From assembly GCA_026770025.1 (NCBI GenBank), contig JAMXDE010000046.1, forward strand, positions 124,001 through 188,000: a stretch of 64,000 nt of DNA. The letters run 5' to 3'. A program made the position numbers and the translations under genes. Positions 19,612 through 29,549 of the stretch are shown here, piece by piece (position 1 is the first letter of the stretch; each line of letters starts with the position of its first letter). The notes under the pieces were generated by a model. That model made no database searches and had not been told where the DNA came from. It saw only the letters and a list, made by a program, of their open reading frames with translations. Source of the stretch: Craspedostauros australis. Its lineage: Eukaryota; Bacillariophyta; Bacillariophyceae; Mastogloiales; Achnanthaceae.

Positions 19612-20649
19612 CCTTGTTGCCGCTGCTGCCGATGATCGACGTATTGCCGAAGATGGAGATGCAGAATGCCAAGCGGGAAGGATGGTGAAGTGTCCTCCTC
19701 TGCTCTCCGGAGAGTGCGGGGAGTGTGCACTACTATGGTACTACTGCTATTCGTGTCTGCGCAATAGCTCCGCTTGCGTGATTGCCTTCGGTCTCCTGTT
19801 GTCAATCACCTATCGGCAACCACCAGGATGCAACGAAGGGTGATGAAGTCGTCACAGAGCAGTAATGACACCTTGACACCCTGGAGGCATCGACGTGGTC
19901 AAGACGTGGCACTGCCTCTCCTGATGTGTGGTGCGACCTCCTCCTTCGAGCTCCGAGCTGCGAGTACAGTACTGGTACCAGTACTAGTACTAGTACCAGT
20001 ACGACCTATGGCAGTGACACCGTTGATGGCCTTCGGGACTTGCTTCGATGTCTCCTGTCTCGCTCTCCCTCTCTCCTTCGATGGAGAGCAGATGAGCTTC
20101 GCTGGATGGAATCAAAACAGCGAATGGACGATGGGCGATGGACGTGGACGTGGATTTGGGCGAGGACTCGGTTGGAGGCATGTGGACAGCATGGAACATG
20201 ACCAACCAAGCAATTGTTCGTGAAGACACATCCACGATGATGAACACCAACGATCACTTCAAAAGAAGGCCATGCCAACCGCGGTTGATGGCAGGAACAA
20301 AAGACGCAAAACTGGGAGAATGGTGTGAAAAGTGTTCCAATCGTGTCTGTGCGTGTCATCGCGAATGACTCTTTTCATTGTGGTCGAAGTGGTCGATCGC
20401 GCTGTGGGGACACGAACACAATGGTGGAAGCACACACTCTCTCGCGCACGGCGTCGTCAAACAGCAACCAGACAACCTCTGCTTTACGACCTACTGTTGC
20501 AAATCACATACGCCAACTGTCCACGAGGACAAAAAGAGATGAATTGTGCTCAGTTTCGTGATGGAATTGTTGTCTTATATAAAATGTTACATGCTAACTC
20601 CGCATGATGTTGCGTTCGTTGCGTTGCTCCGCACTTCTCCGCCGTTGCT
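19612..20649. other. Intergenic region with GTAC-rich palindromes
   Basis: This lies upstream of the NTAN1 gene and downstream of a small coiled-coil gene on the same strand. It contains the GTAC run listed separately. Several frames of 80-150 codons occur, but none shows a recognisable domain or consistent start. Confidence 0.45.
19964..20002. repeat. Overlapping GTAC palindromes
   Basis: Two perfect 16-bp palindromes overlap: GTACTGGTACCAGTAC at 19969-19984 and GTACTAGTACTAGTAC at 19981-19996, flanked by further GTAC units. It could form a cruciform or be a multi-site element for a dimeric regulator; it lies about 360-390 bp upstream of the NTAN1 start. Confidence 0.85.
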
Positions 20650-21099
20650 TCATGCGTAAAAGATGGATTGCAGTCTCTGCGATCGGATCATGCGACGCCA
20701 CTTCTTGGGTGAGGTTGGTTGTCTTCGCTTGGACGAGATGGACTTGCGTGCTGGCGTTGTCTTCTTGTTTGGCGTGCGCTTTGCCGACACTGGCGTCGCG
20801 TGAGAGACACAGCTGGAATTGTCGTCGTTGTCGCTGACTGGGAATGCGAAGTCATTGACATCCTTGGTGATGGCTGTCTGCTCCTTTGCCTTGATGAGAT
20901 GCTGTTTCTGCATCTCCAGTATCTCCACTTCGTCGTTGAGCATGTTGTATTCCTGTTGCATCGCTTCAATCTTGTTCTTCAGATCATCTTGCGTTTTGAG
21001 AGCGGATTGGGTGTGTGCCTGGATTGCGTTTGAGGCGAGCTTGGCGTTTTGGATGGATGCGAAAAGGAGAGTGAAGTTATTGTTGCTGGAGGTTGTCAT
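20650..21099 (-). CDS. Small coiled-coil protein of unknown function
   Basis: The product has 149 residues from the ATG of MTTSSNNNFTLLFAS; the frame continues upstream only from a TTG. Residues ~10-75 form a heptad-rich coiled coil (LKTQDDLKNKIEAMQQEYNM, LNDEVEILEMQKQHL). A short acidic segment (SDNDDNSSC) and a basic Ser/Pro tail follow, ending in a block that looks constrained (SPKKWRRMIRSQRLQSIFY). The basic tail suggests nucleic-acid or nuclear association, but I recognise no family. Confidence that it is a real gene comes from the long coiled coil and clean start and stop; an upstream exon cannot be excluded. Confidence 0.55.
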   Translation of the reverse strand: MTTSSNNNFTLLFASIQNAKLASNAIQAHTQSALKTQDDLKNKIEAMQQEYNMLNDEVEILEMQKQHLIKAKEQTAITKDVNDFAFPVSDNDDNSSCVSHATPVSAKRTPNKKTTPARKSISSKRRQPTSPKKWRRMIRSQRLQSIFYA

Positions 21100-21751
21100 C
21101 GTGTTTGTTGGTTGTTGTTGCTTGTTAGGATGTCGTGTGGTTCTGTGGTGGTTATTTGGTTGGCTTTTTGCTTGATGGTGATGTGATTTTGTGAGGAGGG
21201 AGAATTGGTTTGTTGTGTCGCTTGCTCCTTCTCTCTTCTGTGTGCGTGCTTGTTGTGTGTTGGGGAGTTTGCGTGCAACAAACCAACAGCGATTCTGAAA
21301 CTTGACTCCAACAAAAACTGATGCCAAGAGAGGCGGCGCAAGCTATGACATCAAGCGTAGACAAAGTGGAGAGTCCAAACTGCTCGTATGTCGACAACGT
21401 TCCAACCTTGTATCGAAGATGGCAGTTTGAACGAGGTCAGCGCAAGCACTCTACTATGCTTTAGTCGACACCACATGGTTCCTCCACAGTTGAGTGCAGC
21501 AAACAGTCAAGCAACTGGCAGACGATTCTGTCTTCTTTCCACAGCCCAAATATTATGCACACTCCACTCCAGCCACGTTCCAGCCTTGTTTTGTTCATCT
21601 CTTGTTTCTTTCGGATGCGTCGGTTCTATTTACTGTTACATCGTTTTCTGGATCCAACAATGATCACATTTTGTTTTGGTTTGTTTGGTGAGTGCTTGAT
21701 GGGCTGCATCACGCGTTGCATGAATCTGCGTGCGTGAAATCGCGGCCTAAT
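21100..21751. other. Intergenic region
   Basis: This is the 5' flank of the coiled-coil gene and the 3' flank of the V-ATPase subunit G gene. It shows TTG/TGG-rich strand-biased sequence near 21100-21180 and no supported gene. Confidence 0.4.
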
Positions 21752-22637
21752 TTAAGCAGTGATGCCGGCGGCCTTCTGGGTGGCACGGATACGGGCGGAT
21801 GGGACCTCCAACGACACCTCGCAGCACTTGCTCAGCAGAACATCGACGGCCTTCTGCGCGTTCTTCTGGAACAGCGACTGCATTTCCTGGATGTCCTTGT
21901 TGGTCTCTGCCTGGAGCTTGGCGGAGGCGTTGCCCTCGCTTCCTCCCTTGCTCAGGACCATGTTGTTGAATTCCTCCTGCTTCTCGGCTCTGTATCCATC
22001 GATGAGGTCCTGTGCCTCCACCTTAGCCTGCTTCATGCGGTCTCCACGTCCTGTTGTTCGTCCAGTCATTCATTCATTCATTCGTCCATCCATCCAACAT
22101 CCATAATGACCCACCCGACATTGAAAGCAACAGCATTCGTACGCGTATGACGAACCGTGGCAAAACCGCGAGATGAATCCGAGATTATTGGATGAGCAAT
22201 AGTCGCAATACAATCAGAGAGATAGGGAGAGAGGTGAGTTAGTTGTGCTGCGTTGCGCATTGTCCAGAGAGGTTGCTCACAACGCACGAGCTGTAAGCGC
22301 ATTCTCTCAAAACGACCCAACGCCGTCGCCAATGACAAATGCAGCGGGCGCTTGTGTCGCGTTCGCATGGTCATCGCATTGCCGCTGCACGAGTACGGAT
22401 GTCCACCATCTTCATCTCGTCGCCTGTCACACGCTCCAACCAACGCCGCTTCTTCTCCACCCTCCGACTCCAAACGGACGATGGCAACAGCCCGTCGTCA
22501 TTGTCATTGTCGTCCTCGTCAAAGCCAAACGATGGGATCATTCACAAGGGAGACCTACCCATGCGAGCCTCAGCCACGATCTGGGAGGCGCGCGTCTCGG
22601 CGGCCATGAGCTCTTGGATTCCAGTTCCGGTCTTCAT
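21752..22637 (-). CDS. V-type H+-ATPase V1 subunit G, two exons
   Basis: Exon 1 is 22637-22559 and exon 2 is 22050-21752, giving 125 residues; the intron is 508 nt with donor G|GTAGGT and acceptor CAACAG|GA. Exon 1 encodes MKTGTGIQELMAAETRASQI and VAEARM; exon 2 continues GRGDRMKQAKVEAQDLIDGY, then RAEKQEEFNN. Together these match the conserved start of subunit G (IQxLLxAExxAxxxVxxAR, then LKQAKxEAxxEI). The rest is a long helix, ending RIRATQKAAGITA. Subunit G pairs with E in the peripheral stalk of the vacuolar proton pump, holding the V1 head against rotation. The length is slightly above the ~110-118 usual for the family. Near the acceptor the intron holds a GAAT tetranucleotide run. It is divergent from the plastid-targeted gene at 23582. 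Confidence 0.9.
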
Positions 22638-23581
22638 CTTGATTTCGTTCGTTGCTGTGTTGTTGATACAAGGTGCTTGATGTGCGTGTTGCGTTTGTCA
22701 AGATGGTGGTGTTGGATGATCGCGGAGGCTGGTTGATGGAGGAGTTGCTGTTTGGTGTTTTCGGATTGGAGAAACCAAGAAGACCGCAATTTCCCTTCGT
22801 CCCATCGTCTTCGTCTCCACCCAACAGCGCAGCACACAACAACAACAACACGCACGACGAAAGAGATCCGTTGACCACGACAGCAACAGCACGAAGCAGC
22901 ACCAAGCCAGCAAAAAACAGCGCAAACCCCAATCCTTACAACTCGTACACATCTTCCGCCTTGGTCTGCCGGCACCAAAGCCCAAGAAGAGCCGTTGGCA
23001 TGGCTGACTCGATGCTTGGCGATGGCCGGACGCATTTCTAAACAGTCGTACTAATCGATACGAACTCCTCGCGCCTGCCAGTCTGGTCCAAGAAACTTGG
23101 GTCGGATGAGACAAATGCAACGAAATACGACCCATCCGAACGTATGACGCAAAGTTCTTTGTTCGAATTCTCGATTGCGTCATGTTCCCGAGAACAAGTT
23201 TTGGGTGTCAATGTTGTCCACGTCAGCAAAGACAAGGCGTCCTTCTCTTGGAAAAAGAGAACAACACAAAGGCGAAAGGCGAAAATGACACCAGATTTGC
23301 GGGTTGATGTCTCCGCTCACCGCCAATCGATCAACGACGGTGGTTTCCATCACATTCAGCTGTTCCGTCGTGGTGGTGGGGCTGGGTGTCATCAACCCCT
23401 TTTGTTCTGCCGCTGTTTGGTGTCACATCATCCCATGCTGCCATAACTTCGCAGACTATCCAACTTCACAATCAGATCCAAAGCCTTCAAGTACCCGCAA
23501 TCTTCAAGTATCGCAGCCTTCAAGTATCCACATCCCACAGACAGCCACAATCACAATCACAATCACAGCCACAGCCACAGC
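22638..23581. other. Divergent intergenic region
   Basis: The 944 bp between the V-ATPase subunit G gene and the plastid-targeted gene should hold both promoters. Just before the second gene is a (CACAAT/CACAGC)n-like run at about 23545-23580. Frames here have no recognisable features. Confidence 0.45.
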
Positions 23582-24412
23582 ATGACATTCAAGATCGCAT
23601 CCGCCCACCTCGTGGCCGCCCTCTCTCTGATGACCGTGTCACCATCATGGATGTCCGACAATGCCGCCATGGCATTCACGCCCGTGCATCACCACAAGGG
23701 TGCAGAGAAGATGCATTCATCGTCATTGGTGATGCCATCATCGATCGCGGCTGCATCCGCGAGACGGCCCACGAGCGCGCTCTTCTTCCAATCGCCGGAA
23801 GACTCGAAGCCATCGCCGGACATCATCAACCCGGCTGAAGGAGAGCTCATCACGGACATCACGCGGCCGCATCCGGACCTCAACGCGCTCTCCATCGTCA
23901 CGCACTGCATGGACTCCCTGCATGCCGAGACTCCGCAGAAGTCGCTGGAGGTCTGCTTCGACTTCGCCTCGGACCAATGCCGCGCTGCCGTCGGTGGGTC
24001 CCTGGATGCCTTCATCGACTACGCCAACAACCCCGTCTTCGGTACCATGGTGCATTGCGACTCCTTCCAGATCATCAGCGTGGGACCGCTCATCGCGGGC
24101 GGCAAGCACCGTGGCGCCATGCAGACCGTCCTGGTGGAGATCAACAAGGGAATCACGGTCAACGACGCCCTCCAGACGGCGGTGAAAAAGGACGCGAAGA
24201 AGCGCCCCGGACGGCTGTCCATGCGCAAGCAGCTGGCCGAGGAGGAGCGGCAACGTCACGAGAATGGAGATGCCATCGCCCCACCGCAAGACGATCCCAA
24301 CCGCCGACGCTTCCTCTGGACCCTGCAGCAGGCACGCCGACCACCGCGACAGGACTGCTGGCTCGTTCACGAAGTCCTGTTCATGAAGAATGCCTACGAA
24401 TTGACCTTGTGA
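23582..24412 (+). CDS. Plastid-targeted protein, possibly NTF2-like fold
   Basis: The product has 276 residues. The N-terminus reads as a heterokont bipartite plastid presequence: a signal peptide (MTFKIASAHLVAALSLMTVS) and a predicted cleavage at AMA|F with Phe32 at +1, followed by a Ser/Ala-rich basic transit region to about residue 75. The mature part (about 90-190) reads LNALSIVTHCMDSLHA, LEVCFDFASDQCRAAVGGSL, AFIDYANNPVFGTMVHCDSF, IISVGPLIAGGKHRGAMQTV. This resembles small alpha/beta cone domains of the DUF4864/NTF2-like kind, where a helix pair precedes a curved sheet, but the match is weak. The C-terminus is basic and Pro/Arg-rich, then hydrophobic (QDCWLVHEVLF). Import across the four plastid membranes is a confident inference; molecular function is unknown. 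Confidence 0.7.
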   Translation: MTFKIASAHLVAALSLMTVSPSWMSDNAAMAFTPVHHHKGAEKMHSSSLVMPSSIAAASARRPTSALFFQSPEDSKPSPDIINPAEGELITDITRPHPDLNALSIVTHCMDSLHAETPQKSLEVCFDFASDQCRAAVGGSLDAFIDYANNPVFGTMVHCDSFQIISVGPLIAGGKHRGAMQTVLVEINKGITVNDALQTAVKKDAKKRPGRLSMRKQLAEEERQRHENGDAIAPPQDDPNRRRFLWTLQQARRPPRQDCWLVHEVLFMKNAYELTL

Positions 24413-25253
24413 TGGACGAATCACACGAACGTATGCGCCAGGACTCTGCAAACTTTCCTGCGAGACGAGCGCGTCCTTTTTTCACTGCGTTGGGATGTGA
24501 GCCCAAGCATGTTGCCGAGTTGGGGATGTCAAATCGATGCATTGGCCCGGTCATCTGCCATCACATCACATCCATCAGGCAAGCTTCTTGAAGCAGCAAA
24601 TTTGCATGATGCGGAACGAGATTTCCACATTGGCTTGACGGAGCTTCCTTCACGCAAACATAACCACAATACTATACAAGTACACACAAACATACATACT
24701 CCACACATTGCCAATACCTTGCGCACCCTATCTTCAATTCCTCTTAAGCTTTGTGACACCAATTGATGTAATATGACAGAGTTAGAGCACGATGCACCAC
24801 ACTCATTCGGCAAACCGATCGCGGTAGTTGTAAAGTTCCTGGCCCTCCTGTGTGAAATTTGTCGTGTTGCGGAGCCCAGTAGCACGCGCTGGGGCACACA
24901 GAAATTCGCCACGATACATCGCGGTGAAAAGCATTCGTGAATGACAATATCGAGTGCCTGCTCCAAAGAAACAGACAGGTCTCAACCACTACCCAACCAA
25001 TTGCCACCAAAGTTGGAGAGGGCGATGAAAAGCCATATGTGAGAGTTCTCACTAAAGGAAATCTCAATTGAATGGAGCGGCATGGACTTGCCGAGGAGGT
25101 TTGCGGCAGAAGTAGTGTGTTTTGGGGCCACTTCGTGTGGGACTGACGTACAACTTGTACCATCGTCTACAGCCAAACTGACTCATACGACTAAATGCCA
25201 ATTGTTACCAATGGTTTCCAAAAAATTGGCCTCCACCCAAGCCAAAAGATACT
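24413..25253. other. Intergenic region
   Basis: This lies between the plastid-targeted gene and the inner edge of the right duplication arm. It holds one copy (about 24775-24870, reverse orientation) of a short diverged repeat also seen near 29200-29300 and 42615-42715. A 60-codon frame on the minus strand (24803-24985) ends within that repeat; I do not call it a gene. Confidence 0.45.
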
Positions 25254-28200
25254 AGGTCGCATTCAGCTAGACAGACGACGGCATCGAATGATCTCAGTAA
25301 CCGAAAGAATACGCAATTTTCGCAACTCCGTTTCTTCTCTTCTTTCCCACAACCACATCGTTTCGATTGAGAATCCCCTGTGCCAACCACACACATTGAA
25401 GTGTTCGGCAGGCATCTGCAATCAAGATGGTGTGGTGGTCTCCGAGGTGTAGCGAAGTGCGTCTCTAATGATACATCGAGACTCTCATGGGACAAGGGCA
25501 AGATCGAAATCAAGATCAAAAGCAAGAGCGAAGGAACAGAGAAGGGCACGGACCGGGGTAGGCCCATGTCATTTTGATTTGGCGAAGGTTCAGCAACATC
25601 ATGGGCAACATCGCACATGATCAAAACGCGATGCGAACGTATCCATCCTCCATGCGGAGAGTAGTCGGTGATTTCTGGTACTTCGGTTCCAACTTGGAGA
25701 TACACACAGACTTCAATCGCAGTTGAGATCAGCGTGCATGTCAGGGCTGTGCGAAACATGAGGTTCTACATACCTTACGACTACGCATGTTCCTTCTTCA
25801 GCCACGGGTTCATTCTGCGTGATACTCTCATCAGTCCGCAATCGCATTCACATGTCGTTTCTGAGTGAAGACGAGTCAACAGAAACAAGGGATGAAAGAG
25901 GGATCCTTCGCTTGCCCGAATGGCACGAACGAGGCAGTACCAAGCACAGAACCAAACATGGGCTGTACTACTTCAACAGACGAGGTCTTGCCCTTTGGCA
26001 TCGTGTGGAGGCAACACTGGGGGCAACACTGGAGGCAAAATGATTGCTACCACCACTCTTTACCACAAAATCAACAAACTCCAATTCGAATCGGAAAGCA
26101 ACAGCAACAGCAACATCACCACCAACAGCAACAACAATCTCCATCACTCAATCACATAAGCCAACACGAAAATCAAGATGATCAAGATGATCAACGTCAA
26201 GACAATCATCATCACCACTCTCCTTGTCACCTTCATGACAATGGCAGAAGCGCGCCTCTCTGGAGATCAGACCGCAGACACAGTCGATGAGATGCACCTG
26301 GCGTTACAAGCTACTCGCACCCTCAAGGCTGCTTTCGGCGCCGGCAACAACAAGGGAGCCAAAACAAACAAGAACGGCTTCTTGGAACCCTCCATTCCAC
26401 CATCACAAATGCCTTCAACTTCCAAGGAGGCTACAGATCTCACCACCACGCCCACATGGACTCCAAGCGCCTATCCAACCGTCGATCCCACACGCTCCCC
26501 GACCTCCCCTCCCATAGCTGCACCCACTGTGCCGCCGACATCATCTCCATCATCTCCCCCGATGGACTTTGATTCCATCATCTCTGTTGTCTGCCAGCCT
26601 GACGGCGTCACCATTCTCACACCAGAAGAGACCAAACCCAAGACCATCATCTGCAACTCTGCCAAGCCATCATGCCGCGAGGCAGTGACCGCTGTGAGGG
26701 AATCCACGGCACTCCAGAACTTCTTCGGATGCGCAGGGAACTTGGGAGAAGGTGCGACGCGCAAGCTCTTCCACAAGTACGCAACCAGCGATATCCTTGC
26801 TGAGCAACTCACTCTGGTGGCGACCACCAAGACTATCCTCATCACTGAGCGACCGGATGCGATGAAGGCGGCATGCATGTCCATCGGGATGGCCCTGTCT
26901 CCTCTCGCCGCCAATCCATGCTGCCAAGGATCAGCAGGATGCACCTCAATCACCGCTTCTGCTTCCAACTCCAACTATCCGCCATTCATGACCGTTGCCG
27001 TCACTGCGTGTGTCGGTGACAGCGCATGCAAAGACATGGGACCGAACCCTCTCATCCTGGACGCCTCTTGCACTGGCGTGAGTGCATGCGAATCCATGAA
27101 TCAGAACGAGATCAATCCTTTCATCACTGGAGTGACATTCGTTGGTGAAGGCGCATGCACCAACACGCAATCCTGTGAAGGGGTGGGACATCGATCACAC
27201 GGTGATGTGACCATCCAGACTGGCGCATGCATCAGCCCCAAAGCATGCTACTCAGCTGGCCGCCGTGTCAAACAGTCAGCACCATCCTTTCGCTATCGAA
27301 GCCACATCGATATTGGCTCGAATGCTTGTGTTGGCAGCAATGCCTGCAAGGATGCCCATTCCACTGTGGATCGCGGTTCTGCTGGCAAGATTGCAGGAAG
27401 CCTGACCATCGGTGATGGTGGCTGTGCTGATGAAGGCTCATGCGAGAAGCTTGGCTTGAATGACAGGATGAAGACGGATATCATCGTCCCTCCTGGTGGG
27501 TGCGGCGGTGATCAGAGCTGTTGGGCATGTATGACGAAGTCGGAGTGCGATCATGATGCGGTGTATGTGATCAGTGATGCGGAGGGAGCCTGTCCCAAGG
27601 GAGGCAGGGACACAAACTTCCTTCCAACGGGTGACAAGGTGGAGAAGTATTGCGTTGGTAAGGACACGTTGCCAACGGAGTGTCCTACCTTCTTTCCAAC
27701 CCCACTTCCCACTGTGTCGTCCAACCCTACGCCCATTCCGACCACCATGCCAACCGATCGACCAAGCTCGTCTCCTTCGCGTTCTCAGGCGCCAAGCACC
27801 ATGCCAACCACCATGCCAACCACCACGCCTGGACTTGAGGTTGGATGCCTCGAAGGTCCGGGGAATGTGGCATCGACTTTCAACACGATATCTGATCAGG
27901 TCTTCTGCAATGAGAGCGATGGTGCGTGCGCGGATTTCGTTGATGCAGTCGAAGGTCTACCTGGCAATGGAGATAGAATGATCAAGAGCATCTTTGGTTG
28001 CAATGATGATGACACTCCTGGGATAGTGGCAATTGGGGAAGCTCAAGCCCGATTCGACAAGATCAAGAACGATCGCGACATGACTGAGCTACTGGTGAAA
28101 ACTGTGGCAAAAGGCACAAGACTATTCACTGGGAGTGAAGATCCATTGCGGGAGGCTTGTGGCACGGATTGTTGCACAGATTCCGGTGATTGCCGCACTT

Positions 28201-29098
28201 TTCCTCCTGGTGTGATGACAGTCAGTGAGAATTCCTGCGTGGAGGGCGCCCTGTGCGGTAGGATGGTCCCTGATACCATCATCATCGAGAGTTGCGTCGG
28301 CGATGAGGCCTGTGATGATCTGGGCGGATTCAACAGCATCCCACACCCTGATGTCAAGCTCGGGTACCGGGTGATTGGACCAAAGGCATGCCATGGGTCA
28401 TTCAGTTGCTGTAGCCTTGGCCGTAACATCTTTGGCAATGTGAGAATTAAGAGTGGGGCTTGCGATGGTGACGATGCATGCTACTTTCTTGGCAGACGCA
28501 ACAGTCAGGGTGATACGACATCACCGATCGTGGCAGACATTACAATTGGGGAGAACGCATGCCATGGAGAATATGCTTGCCAGCGGGCACATGCGAGGAC
28601 TAATTTTCTGGGAATCAAAATTGAAGGAAGCTTGCTCATTGAACAGGGTGCTTGCGATGGCGAAAGCGCATGCGAGGATGTTGCCCACAATGAAACTATC
28701 GCCAATGACATTGTCATCAAGGAGAGAGCCTGCGTGGGTGATTCATCATGCGAAGAATGTCTGAGACAATACGATTGTGGTGGTGGCAACACTATGACAT
28801 ACACGATCAGCGACGCCGGTGATTGTCCTGGCCCTGATCCGAGGGCCTGTTCTCTGAGTAACCCACCATAGCATATGGTGCCATGCACCTCAATAGTAGA
28901 ATAGGATATGATAGCTCGTGTTTCTGCCGTCGCATGCCCACTCTGGTTTTTTCATGTAATGCTGCCCTTTCCGTGCTTTGCGAAAGAACATGTGACGAGA
29001 AGAGAAGAGATGAGTGAGGATGCTGATGATCGGAGTGATGCAACATCGGATACTGGTACTTCGTATCGCGCCAACCACCAACTCCATTCCTTACGTGC
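25254..29098. repeat. Right arm of the ~3.85-kb inverted duplication
   Basis: This is the inverted partner of about 8966-12820. The inner edge begins at AGGTCGCATTCAGCTAG and the outer edge ends near the CACCAACTCCATTCC block. The copied unit includes about 920 bp of 5' flank, the secreted-protein gene and about 230 bp of 3' flank. Flanks just outside the arms do not match each other. Confidence 0.85.
26178..28871 (+). CDS. Secreted Cys-rich repeat protein, copy 2 (right arm)
   Basis: The product has 897 residues and is about 95% identical by eye to the left-arm copy, with the same order: signal peptide (MIKMINVKTIIITTLLVTFM), Gly/Lys segment, Pro/Thr/Ser stalk, Cys module 1, second stalk, Cys module 2. 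The in-frame ATG upstream in the left copy (MKIK) reads TKIK here, which supports starting at MIKMINV. Differences are scattered single residues plus one dense cluster in module 1, where STVDRGSAGKIAG replaces STVSSFPGGKREG. The end is CSLSNPP instead of CSLSN. Both copies keep full-length open frames and all the repeat cysteines I checked, so both are probably functional. Module 2 begins after the PTTTPGLEVGC junction. Confidence 0.75.
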   Translation: MIKMINVKTIIITTLLVTFMTMAEARLSGDQTADTVDEMHLALQATRTLKAAFGAGNNKGAKTNKNGFLEPSIPPSQMPSTSKEATDLTTTPTWTPSAYPTVDPTRSPTSPPIAAPTVPPTSSPSSPPMDFDSIISVVCQPDGVTILTPEETKPKTIICNSAKPSCREAVTAVRESTALQNFFGCAGNLGEGATRKLFHKYATSDILAEQLTLVATTKTILITERPDAMKAACMSIGMALSPLAANPCCQGSAGCTSITASASNSNYPPFMTVAVTACVGDSACKDMGPNPLILDASCTGVSACESMNQNEINPFITGVTFVGEGACTNTQSCEGVGHRSHGDVTIQTGACISPKACYSAGRRVKQSAPSFRYRSHIDIGSNACVGSNACKDAHSTVDRGSAGKIAGSLTIGDGGCADEGSCEKLGLNDRMKTDIIVPPGGCGGDQSCWACMTKSECDHDAVYVISDAEGACPKGGRDTNFLPTGDKVEKYCVGKDTLPTECPTFFPTPLPTVSSNPTPIPTTMPTDRPSSSPSRSQAPSTMPTTMPTTTPGLEVGCLEGPGNVASTFNTISDQVFCNESDGACADFVDAVEGLPGNGDRMIKSIFGCNDDDTPGIVAIGEAQARFDKIKNDRDMTELLVKTVAKGTRLFTGSEDPLREACGTDCCTDSGDCRTFPPGVMTVSENSCVEGALCGRMVPDTIIIESCVGDEACDDLGGFNSIPHPDVKLGYRVIGPKACHGSFSCCSLGRNIFGNVRIKSGACDGDDACYFLGRRNSQGDTTSPIVADITIGENACHGEYACQRAHARTNFLGIKIEGSLLIEQGACDGESACEDVAHNETIANDIVIKERACVGDSSCEECLRQYDCGGGNTMTYTISDAGDCPGPDPRACSLSNPP

Positions 29099-29549
29099 TT
29101 AGCTGTGGTTTGGTGAGTCCGCTGTCAGTTTCCGTCAAAGCCGAGACCGATGACGTGGCAAACCACGTCTCGAGGAAAGAAACTTCAGTGCGGGAAGCGT
29201 CGCGGTATCATCCAAATACCAGTCAATCTGGCCAGAAAAACAGCAAAACGCTGCAACTCAATTGCTATCGGTTTGCCGAGTGAGTCTGGTGCATAGTACA
29301 TACGCTGCAGCTCATCGTCAATGGTGGTCAGGAGATGTGTTGATGGTTGTTCGGAGTCGTGAACTACGTAAGACAACGCGGATACACCATCAACCAAATG
29401 CATCGAGAAGAGCGGACAGAATTGAGAGTTGGCGCAAACACGAACAGCGATTGCAACCATACTGGATACTGTGCTATGCTGATGCTGTTGCTGCTGTTGT
29501 TTTTTATCACGAAGTTGTGCGCATCTTTTCTTGTGCTCGAGCCTGCTGT
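29099..29549. other. Intergenic region
   Basis: The 451 bp between the outer end of the right duplication arm and the stop of the second DUF6824 gene contain one copy of a short diverged repeat (about 29205-29300, with GCCAGAAAAACAGC and CGGTTTGCCGAGTGAGT). No gene is supported. Confidence 0.45.

Noticed and set aside
24803-24985. 60-codon minus-strand frame ending in LYNYRDRFAE
   Set aside because: It ends inside a short dispersed repeat and shows no recognisable domain; similarity to the 29.2-kb copy is short and could be the repeat alone.
8966-29098. The inverted duplication as a mobile element with terminal inverted repeats
   Set aside because: The arms contain an ordinary secreted-protein gene; I found no transposase, no short terminal repeats and no target-site duplication.
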